Translations under genes and position numbers: made by a program
Shown: positions 11,474-25,005 of the stretch, one piece after another
Position numbering within the stretch: the stretch's first letter is position 1
Layout: every line of letters starts with the position of its first letter
NCBI GenBank assembly: GCA_949752795.1
Contig: OX457064.1
Location: 37,444,368 to 37,508,367 of the forward strand
Direction: 5' to 3'
Length of the DNA: 64,000 bases
DNA from: Hyperoodon ampullatus
Lineage: Eukaryota; Chordata; Mammalia; Artiodactyla; Ziphiidae
Notes under the pieces: generated by a model
The model's input: the letters and a program-made list of their open reading frames with translations, nothing else
Told to the model about the DNA's origin: nothing
The model's database searches: none

Positions 11474-12600
11474 ATGAAGTTGGAACCCTACCTTCCACCA
11501 CACACAAAAAATTAACTCAAAATTGATCACAGACGTAAGTATACGGCTAAAACTATAAAACTCTTAGGAGAAAAAACAGGAGTAAATCTTTGTGGCCTTG
11601 GATCCTGGCAATGGTTTCTTAAATAACAAAATCAAAAGCACAAGCAAAGGAAAAAAAAAAAGATAGATTTACATTAAAATTAAAACATTTGTGCTGAAAA
11701 TGATAACATCTATACAAAGAATGGGGGAAGATATTCACAAATTATAAATCTGATAAGGATCTAGTATCCAGAATAAATAAATTTGTAAGAGTTAAACTGA
11801 ACAACAAAAATACAAACAACCCGATTAAAAAATGGGCAAAGAACTTGAAAAGATATTTCTTAAAAGAAGATATACAAATGACCAATAAGCACTTGAAAAG
11901 ATTCTCAGCAACATTAGTCTTCAGGGCAATGCAAATCAAAACCACAATGAGACACCACTTCACACCCACTAGAATGGCTGTAATAAAATAGACAGATTAT
12001 ACCAAGTATTGACAAGCACTTATGACCCAGCTATTCCACTCCCAGGTATATACAACAAGAGAAATGAAAAACACATCCAACAGAAAAACCTGTACAGAAA
12101 TGTTCACGGCAATATTATTCATAATAACCAAAAGACAGAACAACCCAAATGTCGATCAGTGGATGAACTGATAAATAAAATGTGGCATATCCATACAAGA
12201 GAGTATTTATTCAGTAATACTAAATAGTAAAAATAAGTGAAGTACTGATACATGCCAACATGGATAAACCTTAACAACACTATGCTGAACAAAGTAAGCT
12301 AGCCACATAAGACTAGATATTGTGTGATTCCATTTATACCACATGTCCAAAATAGGCAAATTTACAGAGACAAAAAATAGATTAATGATTGTTTATGGCT
12401 GGGAGAGGGAAAGTGGGAATGAGAAATGATTGCTAGTGGGTATGAGTTTTTTTAGGGTAGACAAAAGTATTCAAAATTAGATTGTGGTGAGGGTTACATA
12501 ACCCTGTGAATATACTTAAAAACACTGAATTATACATGTTAAATGAGTGAATTTTTATGATATATCTCAATTATGCTGTTAAAATAATTGAATAAAAAAT

Positions 12601-13330
12601 TTTAAATATACTGAGATCTAGAAATAACAAAAAGTTAATATATAGAACAAAATATTTCTTCATTTCAGAACTATAAAAGACAATCACTTGGGAACTGTTA
12701 TATTTCCAGAAATATAACATACAGAAATTTTAAAGTATGCAAAGTGAAAGTTGCCAATGCCTTATTAATATTTTCCCTTAAGCTATTAAGATTATATTTT
12801 TAATTCAATACATACTATCACCAGCTTCTTTGGAGCAGAATGTGTGAAAACACAGACTTAAAATGCCACCACAGTATTGACTCCATCCTTTTAATCAAGG
12901 AATCAGACCTTTCACGTGATCGAGAAAAATGATTCATTTTCTTGTTCCTTTCCCCCCCTGACACTTTAGGTTTTCTGGGGCTAACTGATACAGCATGAAG
13001 GAACATATGTGGTCTGCTTCAAGCCTCCAATTTCTTAACGGAAAAGCCACTTTCTTTCTAATACCTGAACGGGAGGATAAATCAAGGTTAAGGTCCAAGC
13101 AAAACTCCTAAATGTATACTCAGACGTTCATGACCTTCCCCCTTGCCCCCATCTTCTCCTTAACAAGCCTTTTCTTCCCACCCCCTTGATATTTCCTCTG
13201 TGACACTAGGTGAGCTAAGTCCCATGGTCCCCACAATACTCATGTCATCAATGTAAATATTTCACCTTTGTCCATTTCCCCACTAGCAAAACAGAACAGG
13301 CCCTCAGCAAGGTTGCTTTATTTGTGCATC
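12601..13330. other. No gene recognised
   Basis: Begins A+T-rich after the L1 end and becomes C-rich on the plus strand near 12950-12960 and 13130-13190. Nothing assignable. Confidence 0.4.
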
Positions 13331-13639
13331 CACTCATTCCACAAATACATTCTGTTTATTAAGTGGCAATCACTGCACCGAGTGACAAAACACTGAACAA
13401 AGCACTAAGGTGGGGAGAAAAATAAACAGTATTCAATTACACTACAGTGAGGAAGCATGATATCAGAGATACACACAGGGCACCGTGGGCATGCTTTACA
13501 CAACAAAGTTTTGGAGCTGGGTATATGCAGGAAACTTCAAGTAATCATTGTCACAGAGGCACACAAAGGATGTGGATGGCAGAGTGTTGAGTGTTGAGAG
13601 GAGGAAGTGGAAGCTAATATTACATGACAAAGAGTTTGA
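13331..13639. repeat. Possible ancient LINE-like fragment
   Basis: 'ccactcattccacaaataca', 'ggcaatcactgcaccgagtg' and 'acaaaacactgaacaaagca' resemble a common old mammalian repeat that starts with a 'tcattcaacaaatatt' block. Too diverged to name. Confidence 0.3.
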
Positions 13640-13835
13640 GACTCAAAAAATTAATATTTATTGAGTGAATACTCTGTTAGAGAAACTGTACTACTGCCTT
13701 TAAATCTATTTTGCTCAGTTAATTCTCCACAACTTGGTAAGGTCTTTAGTATTATGATTTCCATTTTACAGACGGAATACCAAGATTTAGCACAGTTATG
13801 TTCCATACTCAACATTTCTCAGCTGAGAGGTAACA
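13640..13835 (-). repeat. MIR fragment
   Basis: 'atatttattgagtgaatact', then 'atgatttccattttacagac' and 'ttagcacagttatgtt' follow the order of an inverted MIR. Confidence 0.6.
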
Positions 13836-16234
13836 TGGAAAGCTAAGTCAAATCAGTCTGAGCACAATTAGGACATTATTTTCTATAAATTATCCCCATG
13901 ACCTTTAAGATTTCTGCAAATGTTAGGCAAATTAATTTTTAAGTAACTAATAAATAAAATATTTGCCTCTTGGTAAGGCAGAGTGATTGGGATATTCAAG
14001 CACAAGGAAAATGCACTTGTCATTATATATTCTTCTACGTATTTCAGATGTCATATCATGTTATGTATTATCTATTCAAGTAAATGAATAATCAATCAAA
14101 ACAAATACAGGACAGTACAATTTGGATCACCTCTGCTAGCCTCTGGTGTCTAAGCTTATATTTAAGTAGGGCAGCTAGCATTACTGGCTCCGACAAGCAC
14201 GTACGAAACAAACAGACTTTAGACTGAGATATTTGATTGAAAAAGTATCTCACAGACTACATTAAAGTTTTTCAAAAGTTATATTCCCAAAGCTGTTACT
14301 AAATAGTTGTCTCTACTTTGGCTGAGACCCCAGGAAAATGAGTATCAACTACTCCCACATTCTAGATCACCCATGCAGTAAGGCAAAGGTATAAACAAAA
14401 CCAGTGTGGGAACCCATGGCTCCTCAACACTCAAAGGTATAAAAGAGCTGCAGTAAAACTAGCCAAGACATTGGAGAAAAGAGATGGAGAGTTTCTTGAG
14501 GAAGAGTGTCGACGTATGTATTCCCCAGCCCACTCCCTCCTCCTTAGTGATGTAGGGCTTGCCTGTCCCTCCCCTTAAGATTAATGAGAAGGGCTTGAAA
14601 GAACACACTTGGAGAACTTGATATGCTTCCTGAAATTTTGGAGACAGGGTGGACTGGTTTCTGACTCAAGTCTGAGAAATCTAAAGAATAAGAAGGTAAC
14701 TGAGTCCACTTGGAGAAAGAAGGCACACCTGATGAGCAGGTCTAAGGTGTATATTGTGTAGAGCAGATTTAGGCCAGGAGAGAAAGAGGATGACAAGACT
14801 GGCCTGGGATTGTCTTACAATCTGCCTGTGAGGGACACCTAACTGATCGAGGACACTTCAGCAAGAATACTCCAGAGGTGTACAGGCTGGTACCCAAAGA
14901 ATGAAGGAGCATGTAATTGGCCAATTGTGGGGTGTTTCACTTAGTTCAGGGAACTGGGTGAGTGAACCCTAATAAGCACCTGTAAGGGAAACAGGCAACT
15001 TTAATCATCTGTCCTAAGCAGGGATGTCAGTTCACAGGAGAATCCAACACAGAAGACCATTCCTGCGTCCTTACCTCTCCTCCTGGCTCCCATATCAAGC
15101 TGACAGAAGAGGAATAAAAGCAAAAAGCTGAAGAAAACAGGGAAGGTGACCATGCCTTTCGTTTCTATTTCAGGCTTATCGATGCAGCTAATCTAAGCTG
15201 AGTTGAGAAACTTTTACTTTGAATAAAGTTTGATTGTTACCATACATTGATAATTATTAAACTGAAACAATCTAAGGCTAAAGTGTGTTGAGTACCTTTA
15301 ATTATCTGATAATGAACAGAAAAGTCATGGGGCCTATAGTTCATTCCCAGTGTTGGGTCAGACATCTCCTCCAGTTCTAGTTTGAATGGGCAGAGCGGAA
15401 AGAAATTTAAGTTGGTTTTCTGTTGGTACCCTACAAATCCCAAGTGTTTAATGTAAAAGTTACAATAGTTGTGAGGAAAAAAAATTAGCCCATATGATCT
15501 TGGCATTATTAGAACCAAGTATTAGTGTGTTAGGTAAGGCACAAACCTCAGTTTCCACATCTGTAGAGTATGGTGTATAAATTCAGGGGATTAGTCCTGA
15601 AATAGTCTTGAAATGAGCCCTGATATATAGCTGTTAGGTGACCTTGGCAAAACAAAGTTTCAGGATATCATTCTTGGCACCTTTTACCCCACTATCTCTC
15701 CAGTTCCTTCACTTACCATAGCCTGTGAAAGAAACACCAATAACTGGAAATACACTATACTTAGGAATAAATTGTTATGTTTGTTTATTTTTAGTAGTAG
15801 GAAAATGAGTGTGTTTTCTGAGGATCCTGAAAATGAAATACATAAAACATGAGAAGAATAACCATTAATGACTGGGTCAGAAAAGATGACTGATTACATG
15901 AAATTCTACATGGCAAAGATTATATCCAGTAATTTTGGTTTATTATGAAAAGAAATGCTTTCAGTATCTGGGGGCCAAAGTTGAACAAACATGAGAATAT
16001 TCTTTAAACAGCTTTTTAAAATGTCTAAAGTATTTGTGCTTGTTTATTCCAGGTCTCATATATTGTTAAAAACTTTTTCATGCTAGATCCTTTCAAGTTC
16101 AGCAGATGGTAGGCACACTTGTAAAAATAAAAATAATTGCAAATAAATGCCGAAATTTAATTATTTATTGAGCTCATAACATGCCAAAAGCCAAATATAA
16201 ATTTATAATTTGTACATAAATAAATAAATAAAAT
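13836..16234. other. No gene recognised
   Basis: Mixed composition; 14300-15130 is the least A+T-rich part. At 15535-15610 'aacctcagtttccacatctg' looks like a MIR core scrap on the plus strand. The minus-strand open frame at 15237-15518 has no recognisable feature. Confidence 0.4.
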
Positions 16235-16410
16235 TTTGTCTTTGTTTTAAATTATAAAATTAATAGTATATTCATGGCATAATATGTCAACAGTACAAGA
16301 AATATAGTAGAAGGTCCAAATCCCTCTTTCTCACTCCTTACCTCCCACTACCACTCCTAGAAGAAATCCCTATTAACAGTTTCTTGTCTATGCTTCATGA
16401 GGTCTATCTT
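16235..16410 (-). repeat. Old L1 3' UTR fragment
   Basis: 'gtacaagaaatatagtagaa', followed by a pyrimidine-rich stretch and 'atccctattaacagtttctt', resembles the inverted 3' UTR of an L1ME-like element. Confidence 0.5.
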
Positions 16411-17819
16411 TCATGAAATGTTAAGTTTCTGTCTCTACATATTAGGGACAAAACACATAACCATTGCTGAAATAAAGACCAAGCATAATAATTAGATTTT
16501 TATTTTCACTTGTAATAGAGAAAATTTAGAAAGAGATGACTTTAAAATATACCAGGAGTATTTAGGTTAGATATTAAAAAGACTCATCATCTAGCCATTG
16601 CTTTAAAGTTGTCAAAGCCCCAGGATAAAACACTGAAAGTGTTTGCAGAATCTCCTTTGACCTACATCTGCTTTTTAAATTTTAAGTCAATATCACACGG
16701 AGAATAGATCTAGAATGTTGAACTAACAAGGACTCCAAAATAGCTTCTTCTAGGTTTAAAAATAACCATAATCATACTATTCCTAAAGTATCTGGGAAAT
16801 GAGCACAGAATATTCTCTCAACTTAAAACTCAAATGTTAATGAGATCCATTAAAAATTCCTCCTGAATCTACTGGATTCCATAATTTTCTACTATTCCTA
16901 GATAGGTTTTTCTCATTAAAAGATATTCAGAAGCCCTCTGAATAAATAGTAATATTAGTAGATTTCTGAATTTACCATATGGGAAGTAAATAAAGGTGGT
17001 TAAACCAACAAGAAATCAAATGGTACTTATTAGATGTATTTAATTACTCCAAAGAATGATCTATCACTTCACCCTTAAAACCATTCTAAATGAGGTAGAA
17101 TCCATTTAGTTTTCTGCTGAATTATGTAGCATTACCAACAATTTAACAGACACATGAAAATCTGTAGAGCAACACTGAGAAACAGAAGTTTTCTTGAGTT
17201 AAATATTAAGATAAGTGACAGTAAATTTAAAAATATTCAATTTACTTCCAGAGGAACGTTTTTCCATATGTGGCATTTGGCTGCTGACTTCAACACTGGA
17301 ATGAGACAGAAACCAGGGAACCTAATTAAAGAGCTAGGAGAACATCTGGAAATTCAGTAAATATTACTCACATATAGTAAAGGTGTTTTGGACTTTTGAT
17401 CACATACAGTATTGCTGTCCTAAGAAAATTTAACCTTTCAATTCTGGGGCAAAAGGTAAGACAATTCAATTTTATGTCTCCTCTTAACATTTCTTATTTC
17501 TGAATACCCAGTACTAAAATCCATGTTCTATGAGCAATTGCTGAATGAATGAGTGAATGAATGATTTAATGAAAAGTAGTATTAAGGAACCTGCCTTTAT
17601 GCTGAATTTATACAAATCTTTGTAACCATTTTGCCTATAAAAAGTTTGTAGATTCTTACCCTATCCTTACAAAACACATAATATAATTCCCTCCTATATA
17701 TAGTTTTAGTATGAAATGTTATTTTTATTTAAATACAGTCATGATTTGCAACTAAAACTTTTTTGAACTTCTTAAGACAATATCCTAAAACTTTTGAAAC
17801 ACATACTAGAGCTCTTCTA
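16411..17819. other. A+T-rich DNA, nothing recognised
   Basis: No open frame with protein character. A short 'gaatgaatgagtgaatgaat' run at about 17542-17562 may be the worn end of a LINE. Confidence 0.4.
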
Positions 17820-18790
17820 ATAGAATTTTTGATTATATATATTTTTTCTCCAAATAAAAATATTATATATTATAAAAAATTAAAAATACAAGAAAAGAAA
17901 ACTCCATTTTACCATCTAGAAACAATAACTGTGAGATCTACTTTTGTAGTATGTACATAATGAGACCAAAATGCATAAAAACTTTTTCACCTTGCTCTTT
18001 TCACTGTATATTATGATAGAAAGATTTTTATCATGTTGCTAAAGCTTCTCATAAATCCTGTCTTTAAATATAATGAAATAATCGAGAATGTAGAGCTATA
18101 ATAATTAATTTAACCATTGTGAAGCTATTGTACTATTATTTGTTTTCAGTTCCTTGTTTTTTAAAAAATATCCTTTTATTATTATACCTGTGTAATGGGT
18201 ATTGTAGAAAATTTCGAAACACACAAAAAAATCAGAAAACATAAACATCAATTTCTAACACCCAGAGGTTACTGTGGTTAAGATCTTAATATATCCTATT
18301 GAATCTTTTATGTATATACGTATCTGTATGCATTTGTGTATGTAGATGTATATTATAATGAGATAATGTATGCATATTATTTTATAGCTATATTATTTTT
18401 ATGGATTAACAATCTCCATCTTACTTTTTCAGAATAATTTCATCTCATCTAAAAACCAGATCATATTCACACATAATTCCCCCAAATTGTCCACTAGAAT
18501 TGTTTTTTTGAAAATTAGCAAAGTCCCATTTTTATTACCCAGACTTCTTAAAGACTTCCCAATTTTTTGCTATTAGTAACAGTGCTGAAATGGAGACTTT
18601 TGTGCATAAGGTTTTTTCTATAATTAGAATTGTTTCCTTAGGAGAGGTTCCCAGAAATGGAATTAATAAATCAAATGCCATGAACTTGTAAATCTCTTGA
18701 TACCTACTGCCAAATGACTTTCCGAAAGCACTGCACCAAATTACATTTCCAACAGCAAGGCATGAAAATTTTCTTAAAATGAGCATAGTT
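17820..18790 (-). repeat. Two successive old L1 3' fragments
   Basis: The left piece (to about 18165) and the right piece (about 18166-18790) both follow an inverted L1ME-like 3' end, and the right piece starts the pattern again ('attgtagaaaatttcgaaac', 'acacccagaggttactgtgg', 'tttccttaggagaggttccc', 'caaattacatttccaacagc'). They are either two insertions or one rearranged element. Confidence 0.65.
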
Positions 18791-19639
18791 AAACATTAAG
18801 GAGACTCTGAAACACAATTTAAATTTGATGTCAAGAAACAATGAAACTACCCAACTTTATGTGCTTCCATCATTTACCTGTCAAGTTCAAGTCAGCTCAT
18901 TAAACATGTACTCACCACAGAATTTAAATCGGTAGGAAGGATGTATACCATAGTTCCTGCCCACAATAAGCATACAAGCTATTGAGCCACCAGAACTGAC
19001 TGATCCATGAGAGATGATGTCAACATAATGACAAAGACAATGGTAGAGATATGCTTAAGGATTTGTAAGAATAAAGGTAGGAATCACCCAACCCCATATC
19101 TGAGAAAAGAGAAAGTTACCAAAGGCTTCTAGGAAGCTATAACAATGCAGTTTATCTTGATGATTAAGTAGGAATTTGCCAGGAGAATAAAAACTAAGGA
19201 CCAAAAAAAGAGGATAGTCATAGCAGAAGGATCATCATGGGCTTCGAGAGTAATCTGTAATATAACTTGGTATAAATAGGTGCAGCCTTTTTCCCTGTTT
19301 TTTCTAAACTTTTATGGTATGTATCATTCCTTTAACATAGTTTCAACAACAGAGTTCTATAATCACGGTCTATCCAAATAGGGTATACTTCAGCGCCTCC
19401 AACTGTTCTCAGGAGGAAGAGGTGTAGTTAACAGCTTCTTTAGGGGGCATTTGATAAATATACGAATATATTTTTCGCTGTCACCATAAATAATGGTACC
19501 ACTGACATTCACTTGTCAGGGTCCAGGGAGGCTTAACTTGTGAGGAACACTCCCACAAAAGAAAGAATTGTTCCACCTAAAATGCCAGGAGTGCTCCACC
19601 CTCCCTTCTTAAGACATGCTGAGTCAGACAGGAAGTTCC
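18791..19639. other. No gene recognised
   Basis: The part at about 18890-19200 has the flavour of an ancient LINE fragment ('ccatagttcctgcccacaat') but is not assignable. The rest is unique-looking. Confidence 0.35.
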
Positions 19640-19720
19640 TTGAGGACAAAAATGGTATTTTACATGTTACCTTCATCACACCTAGAACACATGGATGCTA
19701 GATATGTAATAAATGTAAAT
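19640..19720 (+). repeat. L2-like 3' tail
   Basis: 'aagttccttgaggacaaaaa' and 'cacacctagaacacatgg', followed by 'taataaatgtaaata', match the end of an L2 3' UTR. Confidence 0.5.
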
Positions 19721-22179
19721 ACCTTTTGACAGATTAACATGAAAAGTAGTAAGATTTCAAAAACAATTAAAAGGTTCAAAGCACTTCACTGTCTCATTAT
19801 TTACTACTTATCATGCATCACCATGAGGGGCACTACCAGAAAATGATGAGGCTGTAAGCTGCCAGCCTGTGCAATAAAATCAATGACAGCCACCTAACTG
19901 TTTACATCGGCAGAGAAAGCAAATCAGTATAATTCCCTCTATCATGTGCCACAGGTAGAAAATTCCTAGAGACATTCAAGATCTGCGAAAACTTATTTTT
20001 AACTAATTGTGGCTCTAATCCTCTACCAATGGTCACCTGGAATTGAAGCATAATCTTCTGAAGCTTAAGACTTAACACATTATGGAAAGTGCAGAATAAA
20101 ACGATTCGTTCACACAAGTACAGTTTGTTCTTAATTGTTTCACTGGACTTTTTGAAGTCTGCAGCATGTATGACCTTTAAAAATTTCTTCTTAAAACAAA
20201 ATTGCCTTGATTTATCTTTTACTGAATCTTTACACACCGTTAAAACACAATCATTTAGCCTTTAAGACAACCGTACTGTTCTTGGGAAAAAAACACCCTA
20301 AAACATAGGGTTCTTAAGATTTTTATTTCACAATAAAACAGGCCACAGGCAAATAAACACAGTTCTGAGTTAAAAGTGGCAGGAGCATTAGGTTTCAGAA
20401 TTATCGTAAAACAGGAAGGTTGTGAGGGTATAACATAGGATGAAAGCAGCCTCAACCCTGGAGCCTTCCTGCTGACTTGGGCCATGCCAAAATATACAAG
20501 GGCTTATACACAACACAAATACACACAAAGGGACACACATACATACAATACTCAAAAAAATAACTTATTTGGTAGAGCTATTATCTTTCCAAAAGTCCAG
20601 TTCAAAAGTAGAAAATAATAAAATAAAAGGTTCAAACAGTTAATTCAACCATGTCTGAAAATAATATGCTGCCAGTAGACTTGGATTAGAAATGTTTTTC
20701 AAGCATGTGCATATTAGCAGTTTCTATTAAGGTAATGCCATCTGGGAGAATAATCTTTTCTCCTTGATGATAATTCTACAAGCACACATACACACACTTA
20801 AATGCCTGGAAATGGTTGTACCTCCAGCTTTAGTGTCGAATTTCTCTCTGAACAATTGCTTCAAGACTACACCTCAGACAAAAATTATATAGCTTGCATC
20901 GGTAAATATGGTTCAAAATATACACTGTGGTAAAGAAAATATACATTGTGGTAGAGAGTGCCATACCTACAGTTATGCCACATTCCAATAAAAGGAGTGG
21001 GAGAATACACCAAACGGAGGTAGCACTTAAACTGCTCACCAGAAAAATAAAGAAAACCGGGTCATTATTTTCCCTTCCCTGAAAAAAAGCAGCAGCTTCT
21101 GCTTAGTTTGGAACAGTCACTGCAAAAAGGGAAGCTTGTGTTTATTCAGCTCTGTTCTTCTCAGCAGTCCAGTTCATTAGGTTTGTAGGTTTTAAAAAAT
21201 TTTAACTTTGTTACAGTAATTTGTGGGGAGCGTAAAGCCTACTCATGAGGTGGCAACTCAGAAGCCTGAACTGCAGAATACAAGCCAAAGGCAACATAAA
21301 TATACACAAAATGCATGCAAATTAATTGTAAAATATTCTGCAGGCTCAAAAAAATTTTTTTTTAAGCCTGAGAATCTAGCTGTTTTCTTAGATAGCAAAA
21401 TTGCATTACTAATAATTTCTATTTTCACCTATCATCCTTCATGTACTTGGTATATAAATACTTGATATCCTTGATAAAATATATGGAAAATGCAATAAGA
21501 ATGTAAACTTCCATATATTAGTCACTGCTTGAAATAAATTCCCGTATAATTTTAAATCACAGTTATTACAAAGAATTATTTGATAATTCCAAGTCAAATG
21601 CCTAACCTTTTAACATGTAGAGGCACAAAAGAAAATGAAACACAAAAAAACTGTTATTTATAAAAGATGCTAACAATAACAAAAATGACCATAATAAAGA
21701 AAAGAAGCTTAATTTCTTTTTCCTCAAATAATTACACAAAGAGTACATTTCAATTTAGCCTCCTAAAATAAGTGTAATGGGCTTCTTATCAAGACATCAC
21801 ACCATCATTTACTGTAAATATCGGGTCAAATAAACACAGAATCACTATAGAGAAACTACTAACACCAAACCCAGTTCTTAAAGCAATTTAAATTAATGTT
21901 GATTCTGTGTTTGAAACTTGAGCAATAAAAGAATAAGAATTTAGCATGATAAATTTTCACAACCATCTTGTTTCCCAGGATAAAAATAGAATTTTTAAAA
22001 AGTAGGGGTACAGCCAAACTGAATCACATCCTGCCCATTTACACTGATGGTAACAGATATACGTTAGTATTTGGAAACCTTTTGATACACATACTTCAAT
22101 TGGCCTAGAGGACACTGTACCCTCAGGTTTCCTCCTATTGGACTGGCTGCTTCTTCTTGGTCCCATTTACTGTTTCCTT
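19721..22179. other. No gene or repeat recognised
   Basis: A+T-rich. Minus-strand open frames of 111 and 76 codons (19902-20237 and 20255-20485) have no recognisable domain. AATAAA on the minus strand near 20330 gives the area a 3' UTR look, but there is no exon structure to support it. Confidence 0.35.
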
Positions 22180-23280
22180 TTCTCCCCCCGACCTCTTAAT
22201 TCTGGAGTTTCCCAGGGTTTAGTCCTTGATTCTTTTCTCAATCTATGGCAACCCCTTGGTAAACTCATCTAGTCTCATCATAAATATCACTTTGTGTTGG
22301 AAACTCTAAATTACATATTTCCGTCTGGACCTCACTCCTGAACTCTAGGCTCATATACCCACCTGCTGACAAGCAATGTCTTCTTGTATCAATATGTTTA
22401 AAATATACTTCAGAGTTACCATATTTAAAAGTGAACTCCTGATATTCCCCTCAGACCACCCCGTTTCTATTGTTCTCCACATTTGTTGACAACTCTATCC
22501 TTCCAGGTGAAAGAAGGAGAGAGTTCCTTCTTTCCATTCTCTCATGCTCTCTACATCACATTAATCAGGAAATTCTATTGGCTCTATCTTCAAAATACCC
22601 TTATTTTTTGTGAGGGGGTGGGTGTCAATAATATGACCACTTCCGTAACTCCACTGCTAACAGTAGGGTGTAAGCCAGTGTCTTTCTCAGTGAGATTACC
22701 ATGGTCCTAAACTATTCAGATCACGTGATCCTCTGCTGAAAACCCTACACTGGCTGGCCATTTTGTTCAGAGTAAAAGCCATGACTCACACAAGCCCTGT
22801 GTGATCAGATCTTACTTTTCCTCTCTGACTCCGCCTCCAATTTATCTCATCACCCTGACTCTGCTCCAGCCACAACAGCTTCCCTGCTGTTCCTTAAACA
22901 TACCAGACACCTCCTATCCTACATCCCAGAAAACTCTTCCCTCAGTTCAATTTATGGCTAAATCCTTTACCTCTCACACAATTTCTCATAACTTATCCTG
23001 TTTGGAAATTTTAACCTTCCCTCCCTCCCGACCCTATACCTCCCATCGGCTTAGCTTTTTCTTTTTCTCCATAGCACCTACTAACTTATAACATATTACA
23101 AAGTTTATTTATGTATTATGTGTATTTTATTTCTGACTCCCCTTCTTGGGATATAAGCTTTAGGAGAGCATTTTTTTGTTTGCTCTGTTCACTGCTACAT
23201 GCCAGGCCACCTAGAATAATACCTGGCACATACCAGATGCTTAATAAACATTTATAGAATAGAATGAATGGAACAGAATA
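22180..23280 (+). repeat. Long LINE 3' UTR (L2/L1ME type)
   Basis: Pyrimidine-rich sequence with the signature order 'tcacgtgatcctctgctgaa', 'aaccctacactggctggcca', 'agagtaaaagccatgactca', 'ctgactctgctccagccaca', 'ccctgctgttccttaaacat' and, near the end, 'atataagctttaggagagca' and 'acctggcacataccagatgc'. A 'tagaatgaatgg' tail closes it. The long open frames on the plus strand (22483-23091) are shadows of this UTR. Confidence 0.7.
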
Positions 23281-23325
23281 GGCTGGGAAATCAGAGAATG
23301 GAATGGATCAGAATAGGGTGGTATG
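23255..23325. repeat. Imperfect GAATA/GGAAT tract
   Basis: Repeated 'agaat', 'gaatgg' and 'gaatagg' units, probably grown from the tail of the preceding LINE. Confidence 0.5.
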
Positions 23326-23734
23326 GCAACTATCTATTCTGTTTTGCTATCTACTCCAGTTAATATCACTGACTCTGCTTTTGTTTCTAATCTGTGAAGA
23401 AACAAATGAAACAAAGAAAATACAGCTGAGTACCCAAAGAACAATGAGATACCTCTGAAATGGTCTAGAGTTTTCAAAGGAGCCATATATCCAAATTATA
23501 ATCACAATAAAATTAATTAACTAATGGTAAAAAATGTTGCCTTTCTAAAAGCAAAGGCACTAGTCAGAAGGCCAGAACCAGTGAGGGCATATTCCTGAAT
23601 GAGAAAAGGAAGAACTCTCAAAATCCTACACAGAAACAGACAAACAATTTTGGCCAGAATAAGTGAAATAACTACACTCCCCATTTACTTCAAAGTAACC
23701 CTTTTCCAACAAACAATAGTGTGTGTGCAAAGAA
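23326..23734. other. No gene recognised
   Basis: Unique-looking A+T-rich interval between two LINE fragments. Confidence 0.4.
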
Positions 23735-24615
23735 TGGCTTTAAAAAAAAACTTTTTATTTTGAAATAATTTTAGAGTCAAAGAGAATTGCAAAAATACTA
23801 GAGAGGATTCCTGTGCACCTTTCACCCCGTTTTCCCCAGTGATTATATCTTACATAGTTACCTCAAAAGCAGGAAATTAACCCTGATATAATGTTATATA
23901 AATGGAATCATACAGTGTGTTGTTTTGACCTTTCAGGATTGCTTTTTATACTCAGCATAATGCCCTTAAGATAAATCCAAGATGTTGCCTGTATCAGTAG
24001 TTCATTCTTTTTCATTGCAGTGTAGTATTCCATGGTATGGACATACCACACAGTTTATTTAATCACTCACCTGTCAAGGGACATTGTCAATGGCTACCCT
24101 TTTGAGCACTTACAAATAAAGCTGTCATGATCAATTGTGTACAGTTTTTATTGTGTAAACATGAGTTTTAATGTCTCTAGGATAAATTCCCAGAAGGCCA
24201 ATTGCTGTGTCATACAGTAAGTGTATTTTCATAATTTTTAGGAAAATGTCAAACTGGTTTTTAGAGTGGCAGTATCATTTACATTCCCATCAGCAATATC
24301 TGAGTGATCCAATTTCCCTGTATCCTTGTCAGCATTTGGCATTGTCACTATTTTTAAGTTTAGCTGTCCTAATAAGTGTATATTGGTATTTCATTGTGGT
24401 TTTAATTTCATTTTGCTAATGGTTAATGATGTTTAGCATCTTTTCATGTGCCTATTTACTCTTTGTGTATTCTCCTCAGTGAAACGCTTCTTCATGTCTT
24501 TTGCCTGTTTTCTAATTGAACTCTTTTTTTTTTTTTACTGTTGAGTTTTGAGAATTATTTATACATTCTATCTAGAATCCTTTGTCATACATGTAGTTGC
24601 AAAAGTGTTGTTTTT
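23735..24615 (-). mobile_element. Old L1 3' half on the minus strand
   Basis: Starts with the inverted 3' UTR motif 'actttttattttgaaataat', runs through 'agtgtagtattccatggtat', 'gataaattcccagaaggcca', 'catttacattcccatcagca' and 'tcattgtggttttaatttca', and ends near 'gagaattatttatacattct'. This is the usual antisense reading of ORF2's C-terminal end and the 3' UTR. No intact frame. Confidence 0.8.
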
Positions 24616-24931
24616 TTAATATAGTGAGCGTTTTGTACACATTCTCATATTATACACATTTATTAATAAACACAAGGTCTCATTACACAACAGGTAACAA
24701 CTATACTGAAATGACTAATAAAAATCCCTCTTTTTTGTTGTTTTTGCCTTTAGTCTGTCATCCACTTATTTTATCTCTTAAACCTTTCTCTGCTTCATCA
24801 GAAAAACATTTAAGTAAAAACAATTTTAAATAAAAAGTATACATAAATGTACATCCTACTTTCATTCATGCACATTTATTCTGTAGATGCATGTAGTACC
24901 TATTATTATAAAATTATATCCACCTACCCCC

Positions 24932-24932
<1 letters not shown>
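24616..24932. other. A+T-rich interval before the AC tract
   Basis: Nothing recognised. Confidence 0.4.

Positions 24933-25004
<72 letters not shown>
24933..25004. repeat. (AC)36 microsatellite
   Basis: Uninterrupted AC dinucleotides over 72 bases, the longest pure dinucleotide run in the window. Open frames crossing it on both strands are artefacts. Confidence 0.98.

Positions 25005-25005
<1 letters not shown>

Larger units (their letters stand above)
10330..12600 (+). mobile_element. Old L1 3' half (ORF2 end and 3' UTR), with nested insertions
   Basis: The sequence follows the L1 ORF2 C-terminal region and 3' UTR: 'ctacagaactataataatca', 'caaattgtgctaggacaact', 'aaaaatgggcaaagaacttg', 'caaaaccacaatgagacacc', 'gacccagctattccactccc', then the 'gattccatttatacca' 3' UTR region and an AATAAA-containing end near 12590. 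A CHR SINE (10679-10893) and a younger L1 end (11160-11473) interrupt it. At about 12013-12018 the text jumps from 'ttgacaagca' to 'cttatgacccagc', so a piece of ORF2 (about 150 bp by my recollection of L1) is missing. Stops and frameshifts are frequent. Confidence 0.85.

Noticed and set aside
19902..20237. 111-codon minus-strand frame
   Set aside because: No recognisable motif and no upstream exon or promoter signal.
22483..23091. Plus-strand frames of 75 and 96 codons
   Set aside because: They lie in a pyrimidine-rich LINE 3' UTR with clear family landmarks.
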